Assembly: GCA_004295085.1 (NCBI GenBank)
Contig: SHNF01000018.1
Span: 1-64,000 of the forward strand
DNA from: Planctomycetota bacterium
GTDB taxonomy: Bacteria > Planctomycetota > UBA1135
DNA length: 64,000 nucleotides
Direction: 5' to 3'
In this document: positions 41,253 to 50,357 of the stretch, piece after piece
Layout of the letters: every line of letters begins with the position of its first letter
Position numbering within the stretch: the first letter of the stretch is position 1
Translations under genes and position numbers: made by a program
Notes under the pieces: generated by a model
Seen by the model: the letters and a program-made list of their open reading frames with translations, nothing else
Told to the model about the DNA's origin: nothing
Database searches by the model: none

Positions 41253-43799
41253 ATGAAGGACATCCACACGGCGCAGGTGACTCCGGATCAGGCGAGCCGG
41301 GAAGCATCCATGCACCGCGAAGCGGTGCTGGCCGAGCGTGAGTGGTTGGCGCGGCTGGTGCGCGGCCTGGTCAGGAACCCCTGGGACGCCGAGGACGTCT
41401 GCCAGGAGACGCTGCTCGCGGCCCTGCAGACGCGGCTGGCGAACCGCGGCGCCTTGCGCGCCTGGCTGCGCCAGACCGCCCGGCACGGCGCCGCCCTGCT
41501 CGCGCGCTCGGGCGAGCGCCGGGCGCGGAACGAGCAGCGGGCGGCCGCGGCGGCGGAGACCGGCAGCGCCGAGTCCGGCGTCGAGCGCGAGGAGATCGAG
41601 AAGCTGCTGGTCACGGCGCTCGAAGACATGCCGGCGCAGCAGCGCCGGCCATTGCTGGTGCGCTTCTACGAGGACCGCCCGCTGGCGCACGTCGCCGCGA
41701 TGCTGGGCGTGTCGGAAACGGCCGCGCACATGCGCGTCCAGCGCGCGTTGAACGAGCTGGGAGGAAGCCTCGATCGGCGCCTGGGCGCCGGCTGGCGGCA
41801 GAAGTGCATGGTCGCGTTCGCCGTGCCGCTGGGCCGCCAGCCGCGGTCTGCGCCGGCGTGGCTGGTGCATGTGGCGGCGGCCTGCACGCTGGTGGTCGCC
41901 GGCGGCGCGGCGTGGTTGGCGTGGCCGTCACCGCCCGGCGAGACCGCGAGCTCCGGCCCGGACGCGAGCCTGGCGCCGCCCGCGCAGGCGGCGGCGGTCG
42001 CGGAGGCTCCCGGCCTGCGCAGCGGGAGGGCTGGCGCGGGCGCGCCGGAACCTGATCCGCGGCCGGCCGCGCCGGCGTTCGGGTTCCGTGGAGTGGTCAC
42101 GGACGAGCTCGGCGCCCCGCTCGCAGGAGCGCGGGTCGTGGCGCGGAGCAAGGGCGTCGTGGCCAGCGCACGCACCGCCGCGGACGGCGCCTACGCGCTC
42201 CCCTGGGCCGATCCCGCGACCTGGCTGTGGAGCGGCACGCTCGTGGTGTACGCGCCGGAATGGACCAGTCCGGTGGTGCGGGGAGCGACTCCCGGCACGC
42301 CGGCGGCGGACGTGAGCATCCGTGTGCGCCGGGGACTCCCCGTGTGGATCCACGCCGTGGACCAGGATTCCGGGCAGCCTCGCGCCGGCACCGCCCTGTG
42401 CCTGCGCAACGGCTCCTGGTTCGCCTGGGGAGAGACCGACGAGCGCGGCAGGGTGCTGCTGCACGCACCGGAGCCGGGGACGTACGCCGTCGCCTGCGTC
42501 TCCCGCCCCGGCTTCGCTTCCTCGGACCTCGTGGAGCTGGAGGTCCGCAGCGACCGCGGTCACGCTCCCGTGGTGGTGGGCCTGGGAGCGCCGGTCGGGA
42601 TCCCGCTCGCTGCCGTGGACGCGCAGACTCTGGAACGCCTGCCCCAGGCGCAGTTCTCGCTCCAGCGCGAGGCGGCGGACGCGGGCGCGTGCCTGGCGCT
42701 CACGCCGGCGGGCGGCGCCACGATCCTCGCAGGCGTGCTGCCGGACCACTCCGTGCTCGTGCGCGCCACGTGTCCGGACTATGAGCAGGTGGAGATCGAG
42801 GTGTCCGGATACTGGTCCGGGCCGGCGACAGTCCCGCTCGAGCGGCAGCGGCGCATCGCCTTGCAGCTCCATGCAGCTGGCCTGCCCCTGCAGGCGCAAA
42901 CGGTGCAGTGGAGCTACACGCCCGGCCGGCTCACGTTTCCCGGAACCGGGGATGAGGACCAGCCCCTGGCCCATTCCGCGCTGGCCGGCGAGGGGGTCAC
43001 CGACGCCCGCGGATGGGTCGAGCTGCCGATCCCGGGCAGGAGGAGCGGCCGGAGCGTGGAGTTGAGCCTGCGCCCGCGCGATGGGAACGCCGTGCCTCTG
43101 GGTTGCTATGCGCTGGGCGGCCTGGAGCAGCGACCCACGGAGCTCGACCTGGCGCCGCGGTCGCGCCCGGTTCCGATCGAAGTCCGGGATCTGCAGGACC
43201 GGCCGCTGCCGGGCGTCACGGTCAGCGCCGGCTTCTCGCCCAACGCGCGCTCCTCGGGAGCGCGGCGCGTGCTGGTCGGCGGGAGCGGAGCACTGCTGCC
43301 AGGGGAGCAGCGCAGCTTTGGCGCGTGCGCGCGCAGCGATGCTGCCGGCAGGCTGCGCCTGGAGGTTCCGGACGACATGGACGCGGCCTGGTCCGCGCTG
43401 CTCGATGGTCGGGCATTCATCCCGGTTGCAGCGAGCCTGGCGAGCTGCGCAACGAGCCAACGGGAAGGCGGAACGCTGTGCCTGCGCCTGCCGGCCGGCG
43501 CAAGCCTCGTGGAGGGCCGGCTGGTCGCCGACGCGCGCTGGACCTCCTGGAGCCAGATGGAAGTGCTGCTGTCGCCGATCCTGCCTCCGCCCGCCCCGGG
43601 CGAGCTGCAGATGACTTACCTGTGCCAGCTGCGTCCGGCTCCCGACGGCCGCTTCGCCGCCGCGGGCCTTGCGGCCTGCCCGCACCGGCTGCTCATCCGC
43701 GCCGGCGGACTGGAGATCTTCCAGGGGGAGATCACGGTCTCCGCCGGCCCGAGCGCTCCGGAAACGCGCGTGGACCTCGCGGCGGCGCTCGCGGACTAA
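41253..43799 (+). CDS. ECF sigma factor fused to a transmembrane helix and extracellular Ig/carboxypeptidase-regulatory-like domains
   Basis: The 848-residue protein starts with ECF sigma regions: region 2 about 20-90 (LVRNPWDAEDVCQETLLAAL) and region 4 about 120-170 (LEDMPAQQRRPLLVRFYEDRPLAHVAAMLGVS). One transmembrane helix follows (about 203-223, WLVHVAAACTLVVAGG). A Pro/Ala linker then leads to several beta domains of the carboxypeptidase-regulatory type (FRGVVTDELGAPLAGARVVA). The architecture would place the sigma part inside and a sensor-like part outside on one chain. Sigma factors with long C-terminal extensions are known in Planctomycetota. Confidence 0.82.
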   Translation: MKDIHTAQVTPDQASREASMHREAVLAEREWLARLVRGLVRNPWDAEDVCQETLLAALQTRLANRGALRAWLRQTARHGAALLARSGERRARNEQRAAAAAETGSAESGVEREEIEKLLVTALEDMPAQQRRPLLVRFYEDRPLAHVAAMLGVSETAAHMRVQRALNELGGSLDRRLGAGWRQKCMVAFAVPLGRQPRSAPAWLVHVAAACTLVVAGGAAWLAWPSPPGETASSGPDASLAPPAQAAAVAEAPGLRSGRAGAGAPEPDPRPAAPAFGFRGVVTDELGAPLAGARVVARSKGVVASARTAADGAYALPWADPATWLWSGTLVVYAPEWTSPVVRGATPGTPAADVSIRVRRGLPVWIHAVDQDSGQPRAGTALCLRNGSWFAWGETDERGRVLLHAPEPGTYAVACVSRPGFASSDLVELEVRSDRGHAPVVVGLGAPVGIPLAAVDAQTLERLPQAQFSLQREAADAGACLALTPAGGATILAGVLPDHSVLVRATCPDYEQVEIEVSGYWSGPATVPLERQRRIALQLHAAGLPLQAQTVQWSYTPGRLTFPGTGDEDQPLAHSALAGEGVTDARGWVELPIPGRRSGRSVELSLRPRDGNAVPLGCYALGGLEQRPTELDLAPRSRPVPIEVRDLQDRPLPGVTVSAGFSPNARSSGARRVLVGGSGALLPGEQRSFGACARSDAAGRLRLEVPDDMDAAWSALLDGRAFIPVAASLASCATSQREGGTLCLRLPAGASLVEGRLVADARWTSWSQMEVLLSPILPPPAPGELQMTYLCQLRPAPDGRFAAAGLAACPHRLLIRAGGLEIFQGEITVSAGPSAPETRVDLAAALAD

Positions 43800-44647
43800 G
43801 GCGGGCGGCGCGTGCGGCCCAGGATCGCGGCGGCGACGCCGGCGAGGACCAGGGAGCCGGCCAGGACCAGGCGCAGGCCGGGCCGCTCGCCGAGCAGGAG
43901 CACGCCGCCGGCGGCTGCAACGACGGGCACGGCGAGCTGGACGATGGCGGCGCTGGTGACGGGCAGGCTGCGCAGGGCCGCGTACCAGAGCACGTAGCCG
44001 AGTCCGGAGGTCAGGGCTCCGGAGATGGCGGCGAGCGCGAGGCCGCGGGCCGTCATGGTTTCGCGCAGGCCGAGCGCGAAGAGTGCAGCGGCCGCCAGCG
44101 GGACGGCGCGCAGGAAGTTGCCGGCGGTGGCGGCGATCGGGTCGGCGGCGCCGCGGCCGAAGATGGAATAGGCGCTCCAGGAAAGACCGGCGCCGATCAT
44201 GAGGGCGGCGCCGAAGGGATGCGGGGCTGAGATTCCGGGCAGCAGCAGCCAGGCGAGGCCGCCGAGCGCGCCGGCGAGGCCGAGCCACGTGACGGGTCCA
44301 GGGCGCTCGCCGCCGCGGAGTCCCCAGGCGATCATGGCGGCCTGCACGGTGCCGAAGAGCAGCAACGCGCCGGTCCCGGCCTGCAGGCGCACGTAGGCTA
44401 GGGAGAAGAAGAGGGCGTAGGCGAAGAGGGCGATGGCGGCCGGCCAGGTGCCGTGCCGGCGCGCGGGACTGCTGCGGGTCCAGGCGAGCGGCGCCAGGGC
44501 CAGCGCGCCCGCGAGGATGCGGATGGCGGTGAAGCGCGCCGGACCGATGGCGTCGTGCTGCAGGGCCGCGCGGCACAGCAGCGAGTTGGCCGCGAAGGCG
44601 ATCATGGTCGCGGCGGTCAGCGCGCCGGTGCGCAGGCCCGGGCGCAT
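43796..44647 (-). CDS. EamA/DMT-family permease
   Basis: The 283 residues form about ten hydrophobic helices in two repeats (e.g. NSLLCRAALQHDAIGPARFTAIR and the paired second-half segment ATAGNFLRAVP). This is typical of EamA exporters. It is not closely similar to the EamA protein at 5753-6712. The stop overlaps the convergent sigma-factor gene by 4 bp. Confidence 0.85.
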   Translation of the reverse strand: MRPGLRTGALTAATMIAFAANSLLCRAALQHDAIGPARFTAIRILAGALALAPLAWTRSSPARRHGTWPAAIALFAYALFFSLAYVRLQAGTGALLLFGTVQAAMIAWGLRGGERPGPVTWLGLAGALGGLAWLLLPGISAPHPFGAALMIGAGLSWSAYSIFGRGAADPIAATAGNFLRAVPLAAAALFALGLRETMTARGLALAAISGALTSGLGYVLWYAALRSLPVTSAAIVQLAVPVVAAAGGVLLLGERPGLRLVLAGSLVLAGVAAAILGRTRRPP

Positions 44648-44651
44648 CGGC

Positions 44652-47318
44652 TCAGTCGGCGGGCGGCTGAGGCGCGCGCAGCTGTTCCAGGGCCTGGCGA
44701 GCGCGTTGCGGCCACTCGCCGGCGGCGGTGCCCTGCATGAGCCGCAAGGAGTCTTCCAGCACCGCCACGGCCTGCTCGGCTTGGCCTTGCTCGTGCAGGA
44801 GCAGGCCGTAGCGGGCGCGCAGGATGCCGGGAGTGGCGTGAGCGGGCGGGAAGGCGTGCTGCCCGCGCTCGGCCGCGGTGGCAGCGAGGACGAGCGCCTG
44901 CTCGCCGCGGCCCAGGTGCGCCATGGCTTCGGCCAGGGACATCTCCGCGCTGAGCGTGAGCTGCGCCGACTCGCCCAGCGTGCGGCGCGCGGCCGCGGCG
45001 ACCGCGCTCAGCTCGGGCTCGGCTTCGCCGAAGCGTCCCATGGCCGAGAGCAGGGCGGCCAGGTTGTAGCGCACGATCAGGCTGTGCTGGCCGTCCGCGC
45101 CGTAGAGGCGCCCGGCCAGGGGCAGCGCCTCGCGGTACAGCGCTACGGCCTGCTCGTGCCGTCCCTGCTCCTTGCGCACCTGGGCCAGGTTGTTGAGGCC
45201 GACCAGGATGCTCGGGTGATCCGCCGGAAGGATGCGGCGCTTGATCTCGAGGGCGCGCTCCAGCAGCGCGGCGGCCTCCTCCCACTGGCCGAGGCTCTGC
45301 AGGGTCGTGCCCAGGTTGTTGAGGGCCTTGAGGGTTTCGGGGTGCGTCTCGCCCTGCAGCGCCAGCTGCAGCTCCAGGGCGCGGCGATAGCGCTGCAGCG
45401 CCTCCTCGGTGCGCCCCAGGTCCTCTTGCACCGCCGCCAGGTTGCTCATGGCGCGCACCGTGTCCGGGTGGCGCTCGCCGAGCGATTCCAGGCGCCGGGC
45501 CTCCAGCTCGCGGAAGAGCCGCTCCGCCTCGTCCAGGCGCCCCTGGCGGTGGCGCAGCGTGGCGACGTTGGCCAGGGCTTCGAGCGTGTCCGGGTGGCCG
45601 GGACCGTGCAGCTCGCGGCGGCCCTCGTAGCCGCGCACGACGTGCGGCTCGGCCTCGTCCCAGCGCTCGCGCTCGAGCAGCAGGCCGCCGAGCTCCATCT
45701 CCGATTGCAGGGTCTCGGGGTGCAGCGGCCCGCGCGCGCGCCGGCGCAGCTCCAGTGCGGCGGCCAGCTGCGGCTCGGCCTCGTCGTAGCGGGCCAGCTT
45801 CATGTAGGCGCCGCCGAGGACGCGGCGCAGCGTCGCCTCCACCTCCGGAAGGAGGTCCGGATCGTCCCGCAGGCGCCCGTGGAAGCGCTCCAGCACCTCG
45901 AGCAGGAGCGCGGGATCCTTGCCCTGCGCCACCTGCGGATCGAGCGACAGCAGCGCGTGCTCGAGGAAGACGGCGACCTGCTGGTAGCGCGCGAGCTCGG
46001 TGCGGGCGCGGCGCGCCTGACGGGTGGAAACGACCGTGGCGCCGGCCAGCAGCAGCACGATCGCCGCGGCGACGCTCAGGGCCGCGGCGTGGCGGCGCAC
46101 GAACTTGCGCAGGCGGTAGGAAAGGTCCGGCGGACCCGCCAGCACGGTCTGGCCCTGCAGGTGGCGCTCGATGTCCTGGGCCAGGACCGCCACCGAGTCA
46201 TAGCGGCGCGCGCGGTCCTTCTCCAGGCAGCGCAGCACGATCCAGTCCAGGTCGCCGCGCAGGTGGCGGGGGTGGATGCGGCGCCGGGCGCCGGGGACGC
46301 TGGTGCGCGCCAGGCGCGTGCTCGGCCGCGGCGGCTCCTCCTCGCGGATGCGGCGCAGCACCTCGACGACATCGCTGCCGCGGTCGTCCCCGGCGCCGGG
46401 TCCGGCGGAGGGCTCGGCATCGTCGAAGGGCAGGCTGCCGCTGAGCAGCTCGTAGAGCAGCGCGCCCAGGGCGTAGACGTCGGCGCGCGTGTCCACGTCG
46501 CGCGCGCCCTCCACCTGCTCCGGGCTCATGTAAGCGGGCGTGCCCAGCACCTGGCCGCCGCGGGTGCGCAGGCTGTGCTCGGTGAGCGGCGAGCCGATCG
46601 CCTTGGCCACGCCGAAGTCGATGACCTTGGCCAGCGGGCGGCCGTCCAGCTCCGCCACCAGCACGTTGCCGGGCTTGATGTCGCGGTGCACCACTCCCTT
46701 CTGGTGCGCGTGCTGGACCGCCTGGCACACGCTCACGAACAGGCGCAGCCGCTCGCGCAGGCCCAGTCCGCGCGCCTCGCAGTAGTGCGTGATGGGGCGT
46801 CCCGGCACCAGCTCCATGGCGAACCACGGGCGGCCGCGCGCGGTGGCGCCGGCGTCGAACACGCGCGCGATGCCGGGATGGTCCATGAGGGCCAGGGCCT
46901 GGCGCTCGGCCTCGAAGCGGGCCACGACCTCGCGCGTGTCCATGCCGGGCTTGAGAAGCTTCAGCGCCACCCGCCGGCGCACGGGACGCTCCTGCTCCGC
47001 CATCCAGACCTCGCCGAATCCGCCGGCACCCAGCGGCTGCAGCAGCCGGTAGGCGCCCACCGCGGTGCCGGGACGCACCTCGTCCGCGAACGGCGAGAGT
47101 CCCGGCAGTACGGACAGAGCGCTGAGATCGTCCCCGAGCGCAAGGCTGGCGTGCTCGTGGGCCGCGAGCAGCCGCTGCACGCGCGCGGCCAGCTCCGGGC
47201 GCCCGGCGCAGGCCTGCGCCAGGAAGGCCGCGCGCTCCGGCAGCGGCAGCTCGACCGCGTCCAGGAACAGCTCCTTGGCCGGCTCCTCGGGGCGCTCGTT
47301 GGGGGCGGCGCGGCGCAT
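44652..47318 (-). CDS. Ser/Thr protein kinase with transmembrane helix and TPR repeats
   Basis: The 888 residues have an N-terminal helical segment and a Hanks-type kinase domain (about 75-400). It carries the glycine loop GAGGFGEVW, catalytic HRDIKPGN, DFG and the APE-like SPEQ. A transmembrane helix follows near residue 425, then about ten TPR/Kinesin-light-chain-like repeats (HPETLKALNNLGTTLQSLGQWEEA type). The gene starts 7 bp after the ECF sigma gene. This pairing is a common planctomycete signalling unit, in which the kinase probably controls the sigma factor. Confidence 0.92.
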   Translation of the reverse strand: MRRAAPNERPEEPAKELFLDAVELPLPERAAFLAQACAGRPELAARVQRLLAAHEHASLALGDDLSALSVLPGLSPFADEVRPGTAVGAYRLLQPLGAGGFGEVWMAEQERPVRRRVALKLLKPGMDTREVVARFEAERQALALMDHPGIARVFDAGATARGRPWFAMELVPGRPITHYCEARGLGLRERLRLFVSVCQAVQHAHQKGVVHRDIKPGNVLVAELDGRPLAKVIDFGVAKAIGSPLTEHSLRTRGGQVLGTPAYMSPEQVEGARDVDTRADVYALGALLYELLSGSLPFDDAEPSAGPGAGDDRGSDVVEVLRRIREEEPPRPSTRLARTSVPGARRRIHPRHLRGDLDWIVLRCLEKDRARRYDSVAVLAQDIERHLQGQTVLAGPPDLSYRLRKFVRRHAAALSVAAAIVLLLAGATVVSTRQARRARTELARYQQVAVFLEHALLSLDPQVAQGKDPALLLEVLERFHGRLRDDPDLLPEVEATLRRVLGGAYMKLARYDEAEPQLAAALELRRRARGPLHPETLQSEMELGGLLLERERWDEAEPHVVRGYEGRRELHGPGHPDTLEALANVATLRHRQGRLDEAERLFRELEARRLESLGERHPDTVRAMSNLAAVQEDLGRTEEALQRYRRALELQLALQGETHPETLKALNNLGTTLQSLGQWEEAAALLERALEIKRRILPADHPSILVGLNNLAQVRKEQGRHEQAVALYREALPLAGRLYGADGQHSLIVRYNLAALLSAMGRFGEAEPELSAVAAAARRTLGESAQLTLSAEMSLAEAMAHLGRGEQALVLAATAAERGQHAFPPAHATPGILRARYGLLLHEQGQAEQAVAVLEDSLRLMQGTAAGEWPQRARQALEQLRAPQPPAD

Positions 47319-47325
47319 TGCGGCC

Positions 47326-47877
47326 TTACGCGCCTCCGAGCAGCTCGAACAGGCGCGCCCGCGCATAGGTCCACTTGCGGTGCACCGTGCGCTCCGAGAT
47401 CTCCAGTGCCGCCGCGGTCTCCGCCGCGGACAGCCCGGCGTAGAAGCGCAGGCGCGTGACCTCGGCGGCCTCGGGGTCCTCTTCCGCCAGCCGCTCGAAG
47501 GCCACGGACAAGCCCAGCACCTGGTCGGCGTCCAGCAGCGCCGGGGCGTCCGCGGCGCCCAGGCTGATCTTGCGGGCCCCGCCGCCGCGCTTCTGGCTCT
47601 TCGCGCGCCGGGCATGGTCGATCAGGATGCGGCGCATGGCCTCGGCGGCGGCGGCATAGAAGTGACGCCGGTTGCGCCACTCCACCTCGCTGCTGCCGGC
47701 CACGCGGAACCAGGCCTCGTGCACCAGCGCGGTGGCCTGGAGCGTGTGCCCGGCGCGCTCCTCGAGCATGCGGCGGCGGGCGATGAGGCGCAGCTCCTCG
47801 TAGACGAGGGGCAGCAGCTCGTCTCCCGCCGCGCCGGCCTGCAGCAGGCGCGTCAGCTCCAGCCGGCGGTCCTCCAT
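47326..47877 (-). CDS. ECF-type sigma factor (planctomycete ECF-STK group)
   Basis: The 183-residue protein has the marks of this subfamily: LPLVYEELRLIARRRM near the N-terminus, TLQATALVHEAWFRV, and a C-terminal HTH (LSAAETAAALEISERTVHRKW). It is shorter than most sigma factors and lacks region 3. It is translated just before the kinase gene, which presumably activates it by phosphorylation. Confidence 0.9.
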   Translation of the reverse strand: MEDRRLELTRLLQAGAAGDELLPLVYEELRLIARRRMLEERAGHTLQATALVHEAWFRVAGSSEVEWRNRRHFYAAAAEAMRRILIDHARRAKSQKRGGGARKISLGAADAPALLDADQVLGLSVAFERLAEEDPEAAEVTRLRFYAGLSAAETAAALEISERTVHRKWTYARARLFELLGGA

Positions 47878-48092
47878 GGCGCGGCGCGCCTGATGGAAGC
47901 AGGCGTGCGGAAGGAGGATACCGCCGTTACGACCCGGGCCGGGCGGGGCGGGGGCTGCGGCACGCGCGATTTCCGGGCCGGGGGTGGCAGCTTCCGCCCC
48001 TCGGTTGCGCCATGGAGGACACGGCCGGAGGCTCGCCGCCCCGGCGCAACCCCAACGACAGCAACCTCAGGACCGACTCCGGACCCACCGAC

Positions 48093-48650
48093 ATGCAGAC
48101 CCAGAGCACGATCAACGGCATCCACCTCCCGGCGCTGGAGCAGCTCGCCAGCGCCGTGGCCTCCGATCCGCAGCAGCGCCGCGCCGGCTTCCGCGTGGCC
48201 ACTTCCTGGCTGGGCGGGACCCGCAGCGAGAGCCGCGTGAGCGGCTTCACGCTGGGCGAGCGCAGCATCGCGCGCGAGTTCCGCGTGCGCAGCGACGAGC
48301 CCTTGGAGCTGTGCGGCAGCAACACCGCGCCCAACCCGCAGGAGCTGCTGATGGCGGCCCTCAACGCCTGCATGCTGGTCGGCTACGTGGCCGGCTGCGC
48401 CATGCAGGGCATCGAGCTGCAGCGCGTGGAGATCACCACCGAGGGCGAGCTGGACCTGCGCGGCTTCTTCGGCCTGGATCCGCAGGTGAAGCCCGGCTAC
48501 GAGCGCCTGCGCTACACCGTGCGCATCCAGGGCGACGGCACCCCCGAGCAGTTCCGGCAGGTGCACGCGATGGTGCTGGCCACCTCGCCGAACCGCTGGA
48601 ACCTGTCTCAGCCCGTCGCGCTGGACGCCGAGCTCGTGGTGGTGGCGTGA
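48093..48650 (+). CDS. OsmC/Ohr-family protein
   Basis: The 185 residues fit the OsmC fold with both active cysteines: the first in LCGSNTAPNPQELL and the second in ALNACM. The family reduces organic hydroperoxides using thiols. ATG 48093 was chosen; a longer frame from 48012 is open but less protein-like. The diiron gene follows by 17 bp. Confidence 0.85.
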   Translation: MQTQSTINGIHLPALEQLASAVASDPQQRRAGFRVATSWLGGTRSESRVSGFTLGERSIAREFRVRSDEPLELCGSNTAPNPQELLMAALNACMLVGYVAGCAMQGIELQRVEITTEGELDLRGFFGLDPQVKPGYERLRYTVRIQGDGTPEQFRQVHAMVLATSPNRWNLSQPVALDAELVVVA

Positions 48651-48667
48651 GGCAAGGAGCACCCGAG

Positions 48668-49579
48668 ATGAACTTCGCCTACACCTGGAAAGACACGCTG
48701 GCGGCCGCGCACAAGGCCGGCTGGCGCCTGGAGGACGTCCTCCCCGAGGGCTCGCGCCTGGACTTCTCCCGCCCCTTCCTGCCGGAGTCGCTGGCCCGCA
48801 CGCGCGACCTCGACTTCCTCAGCGCAAGCGAGCGGACCCTCCTGAACCAGATCCGCGGGCACGCCTACCTGTGCGTGTTCGGCCTGGTGGAGGAGTTCAT
48901 CCTGCCCTTCGTGCTGGACCACGCCCGGCCGGAGCTCGGCGCCGACGACTGGCGCACGCGCGCCCTGCTGCAGTTCGCCGGCGAGGAGGCCAAGCACATC
49001 CACCTGTTCAAGCGCTTCCGCGAGCGCTTCGAGGACGGCTTCGGGGCGCGCTGCGAGGTCATCGGACCGCCCGAGGCGATCGCCAAGGCGGTGCTCGCGC
49101 ACAGCCCGCTGGCGGTGGCGCTCACCATCCTGCACATCGAATGGATGACACAGGCGCACTGGCTGCAAGGCGTCAAGGATGACCAGGAGCTGGACCCGCT
49201 GTTCAAGAGCCTGCTCCGCCATCACTGGATGGAGGAGGCCCAGCACGCACGGCTGGACACGCTCATGGTCCAGGCCCTGGCCGCAGGCCTCGACCAGGAC
49301 CAGATCCGCGCCGCCGTGGATGAGTACCTGCAGATCGGCGGGATGCTGGACGCTGGCCTGAGCCAGCAGACGCTGCTGGACCTGGCCGCCCTGGAGCGGG
49401 CCGGCGGGCGCACCCTGCCCGCGGCGGAGCGGGAGCGCTTCCTGGAGGTCCAGCTCCAGGCCAACCGCTGGACGTATCTCGGCTCGGGGATGACGCATCC
49501 GAACTTCCAGCACACGCTGGGCGAACTGGGCCCGGAGCACCGCGAGCGCGTGCTGCAGGCCGCCGGCGGCCTGTGCTGA
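48668..49579 (+). CDS. ferritin-like diiron protein (AurF/DUF-type oxygenase-like)
   Basis: The 303 residues show the spaced metal-ligand pattern of diiron proteins: VEEFI (about residue 73), GEEAKHIHLF (about residue 104) and HHWMEEAQHARLD (about residue 187). Related proteins oxidise amines or other small molecules. Pairing with OsmC suggests oxidative-stress or peroxide handling, but the substrate is unknown. Confidence 0.75.
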   Translation: MNFAYTWKDTLAAAHKAGWRLEDVLPEGSRLDFSRPFLPESLARTRDLDFLSASERTLLNQIRGHAYLCVFGLVEEFILPFVLDHARPELGADDWRTRALLQFAGEEAKHIHLFKRFRERFEDGFGARCEVIGPPEAIAKAVLAHSPLAVALTILHIEWMTQAHWLQGVKDDQELDPLFKSLLRHHWMEEAQHARLDTLMVQALAAGLDQDQIRAAVDEYLQIGGMLDAGLSQQTLLDLAALERAGGRTLPAAERERFLEVQLQANRWTYLGSGMTHPNFQHTLGELGPEHRERVLQAAGGLC

Positions 49580-49685
49580 CACCGTGGAGCGGGAGGGGCG
49601 GCGGCGCCGCCGTCCCCCCCCGGCTCTTTGCAATTGCGCCCGCGCGTCTGGCAGCATGGAGGCGTCGAGCCCGAGAAGCCTCCGC

Positions 49686-50291
49686 ATGGACCGCCTCCCA
49701 GCGCCGCCGGAGTGGGGCGCGCCGCAGCCGGCGGTGCGCTGGCGGCCGCGCCGCGTGCACGCGCCGTACTGGACCTGGCGCGGCAACAAGCGCGGTGCCG
49801 AGCTGGGCGTGGTCAAGCAGCTGGCGCGCGAGCTGCGCCGCGACGGCCGTGACGACCTGCGCCGCCTGCGCAGCTTCGCCGAGGACCCGCCCGACTGCGA
49901 GGGCGTGGATCGCAACGGCGCGCTGGTGGGATTCGAGGTGCGCGAGCTGGTGGACCAGGCGTCCGCCGCCCGCGGCCAGGGCGGGGAGCGGACCAGCAAG
50001 CGCTGGCACGAGGAGGAAGTGCTCCGGACCATCGAGCACATCATCCGCGCCAAGGGCAGCATCCGTTACGACCGTGACCGTTACGACCGGGTGGTGCTGG
50101 TGATCTGCACCGACGAGCGCTTCATCTCGTACGAGCGTTTCGGGCCGCTGCTGGATGCGACGCGCTGGCCTGCAACCTACAGCTTGGACGACGCCTACCT
50201 GATCTTCCCGCACTCCTCGCGCATCGGCCGCTGCCCCTGCGTGCAGCTGCGCACGGCGCGCGTGGTGGATCCGGCCCGCCTCGCGGTTTGA
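49686..50291 (+). CDS. nuclease-like protein of unknown function (possible PD-(D/E)xK fold)
   Basis: The 201-residue frame carries AEDPPDCEGVDRNGALVGFEVRELVD, which resembles the D...ExK core of restriction-endonuclease-like folds with the Lys replaced by Arg. It then has helices and a RYDRVVLVICTDERFI segment. The family is not recognised with certainty, and in-frame upstream ATG 49656 is an alternative start. The assignment rests on a short motif only. Confidence 0.45.
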   Translation: MDRLPAPPEWGAPQPAVRWRPRRVHAPYWTWRGNKRGAELGVVKQLARELRRDGRDDLRRLRSFAEDPPDCEGVDRNGALVGFEVRELVDQASAARGQGGERTSKRWHEEEVLRTIEHIIRAKGSIRYDRDRYDRVVLVICTDERFISYERFGPLLDATRWPATYSLDDAYLIFPHSSRIGRCPCVQLRTARVVDPARLAV

Positions 50292-50357
50292 CGAGCGCCT
50301 GCTGGCCGGCTTGCTCCGCCCGGCCGCCGCGGCGGCTACATGGATGGCCGGCTCCCT

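Noticed and set aside
44433..47459. 1008-residue plus-strand frame
   Set aside because: It is antisense to the kinase, whose motifs are complete on the other strand.
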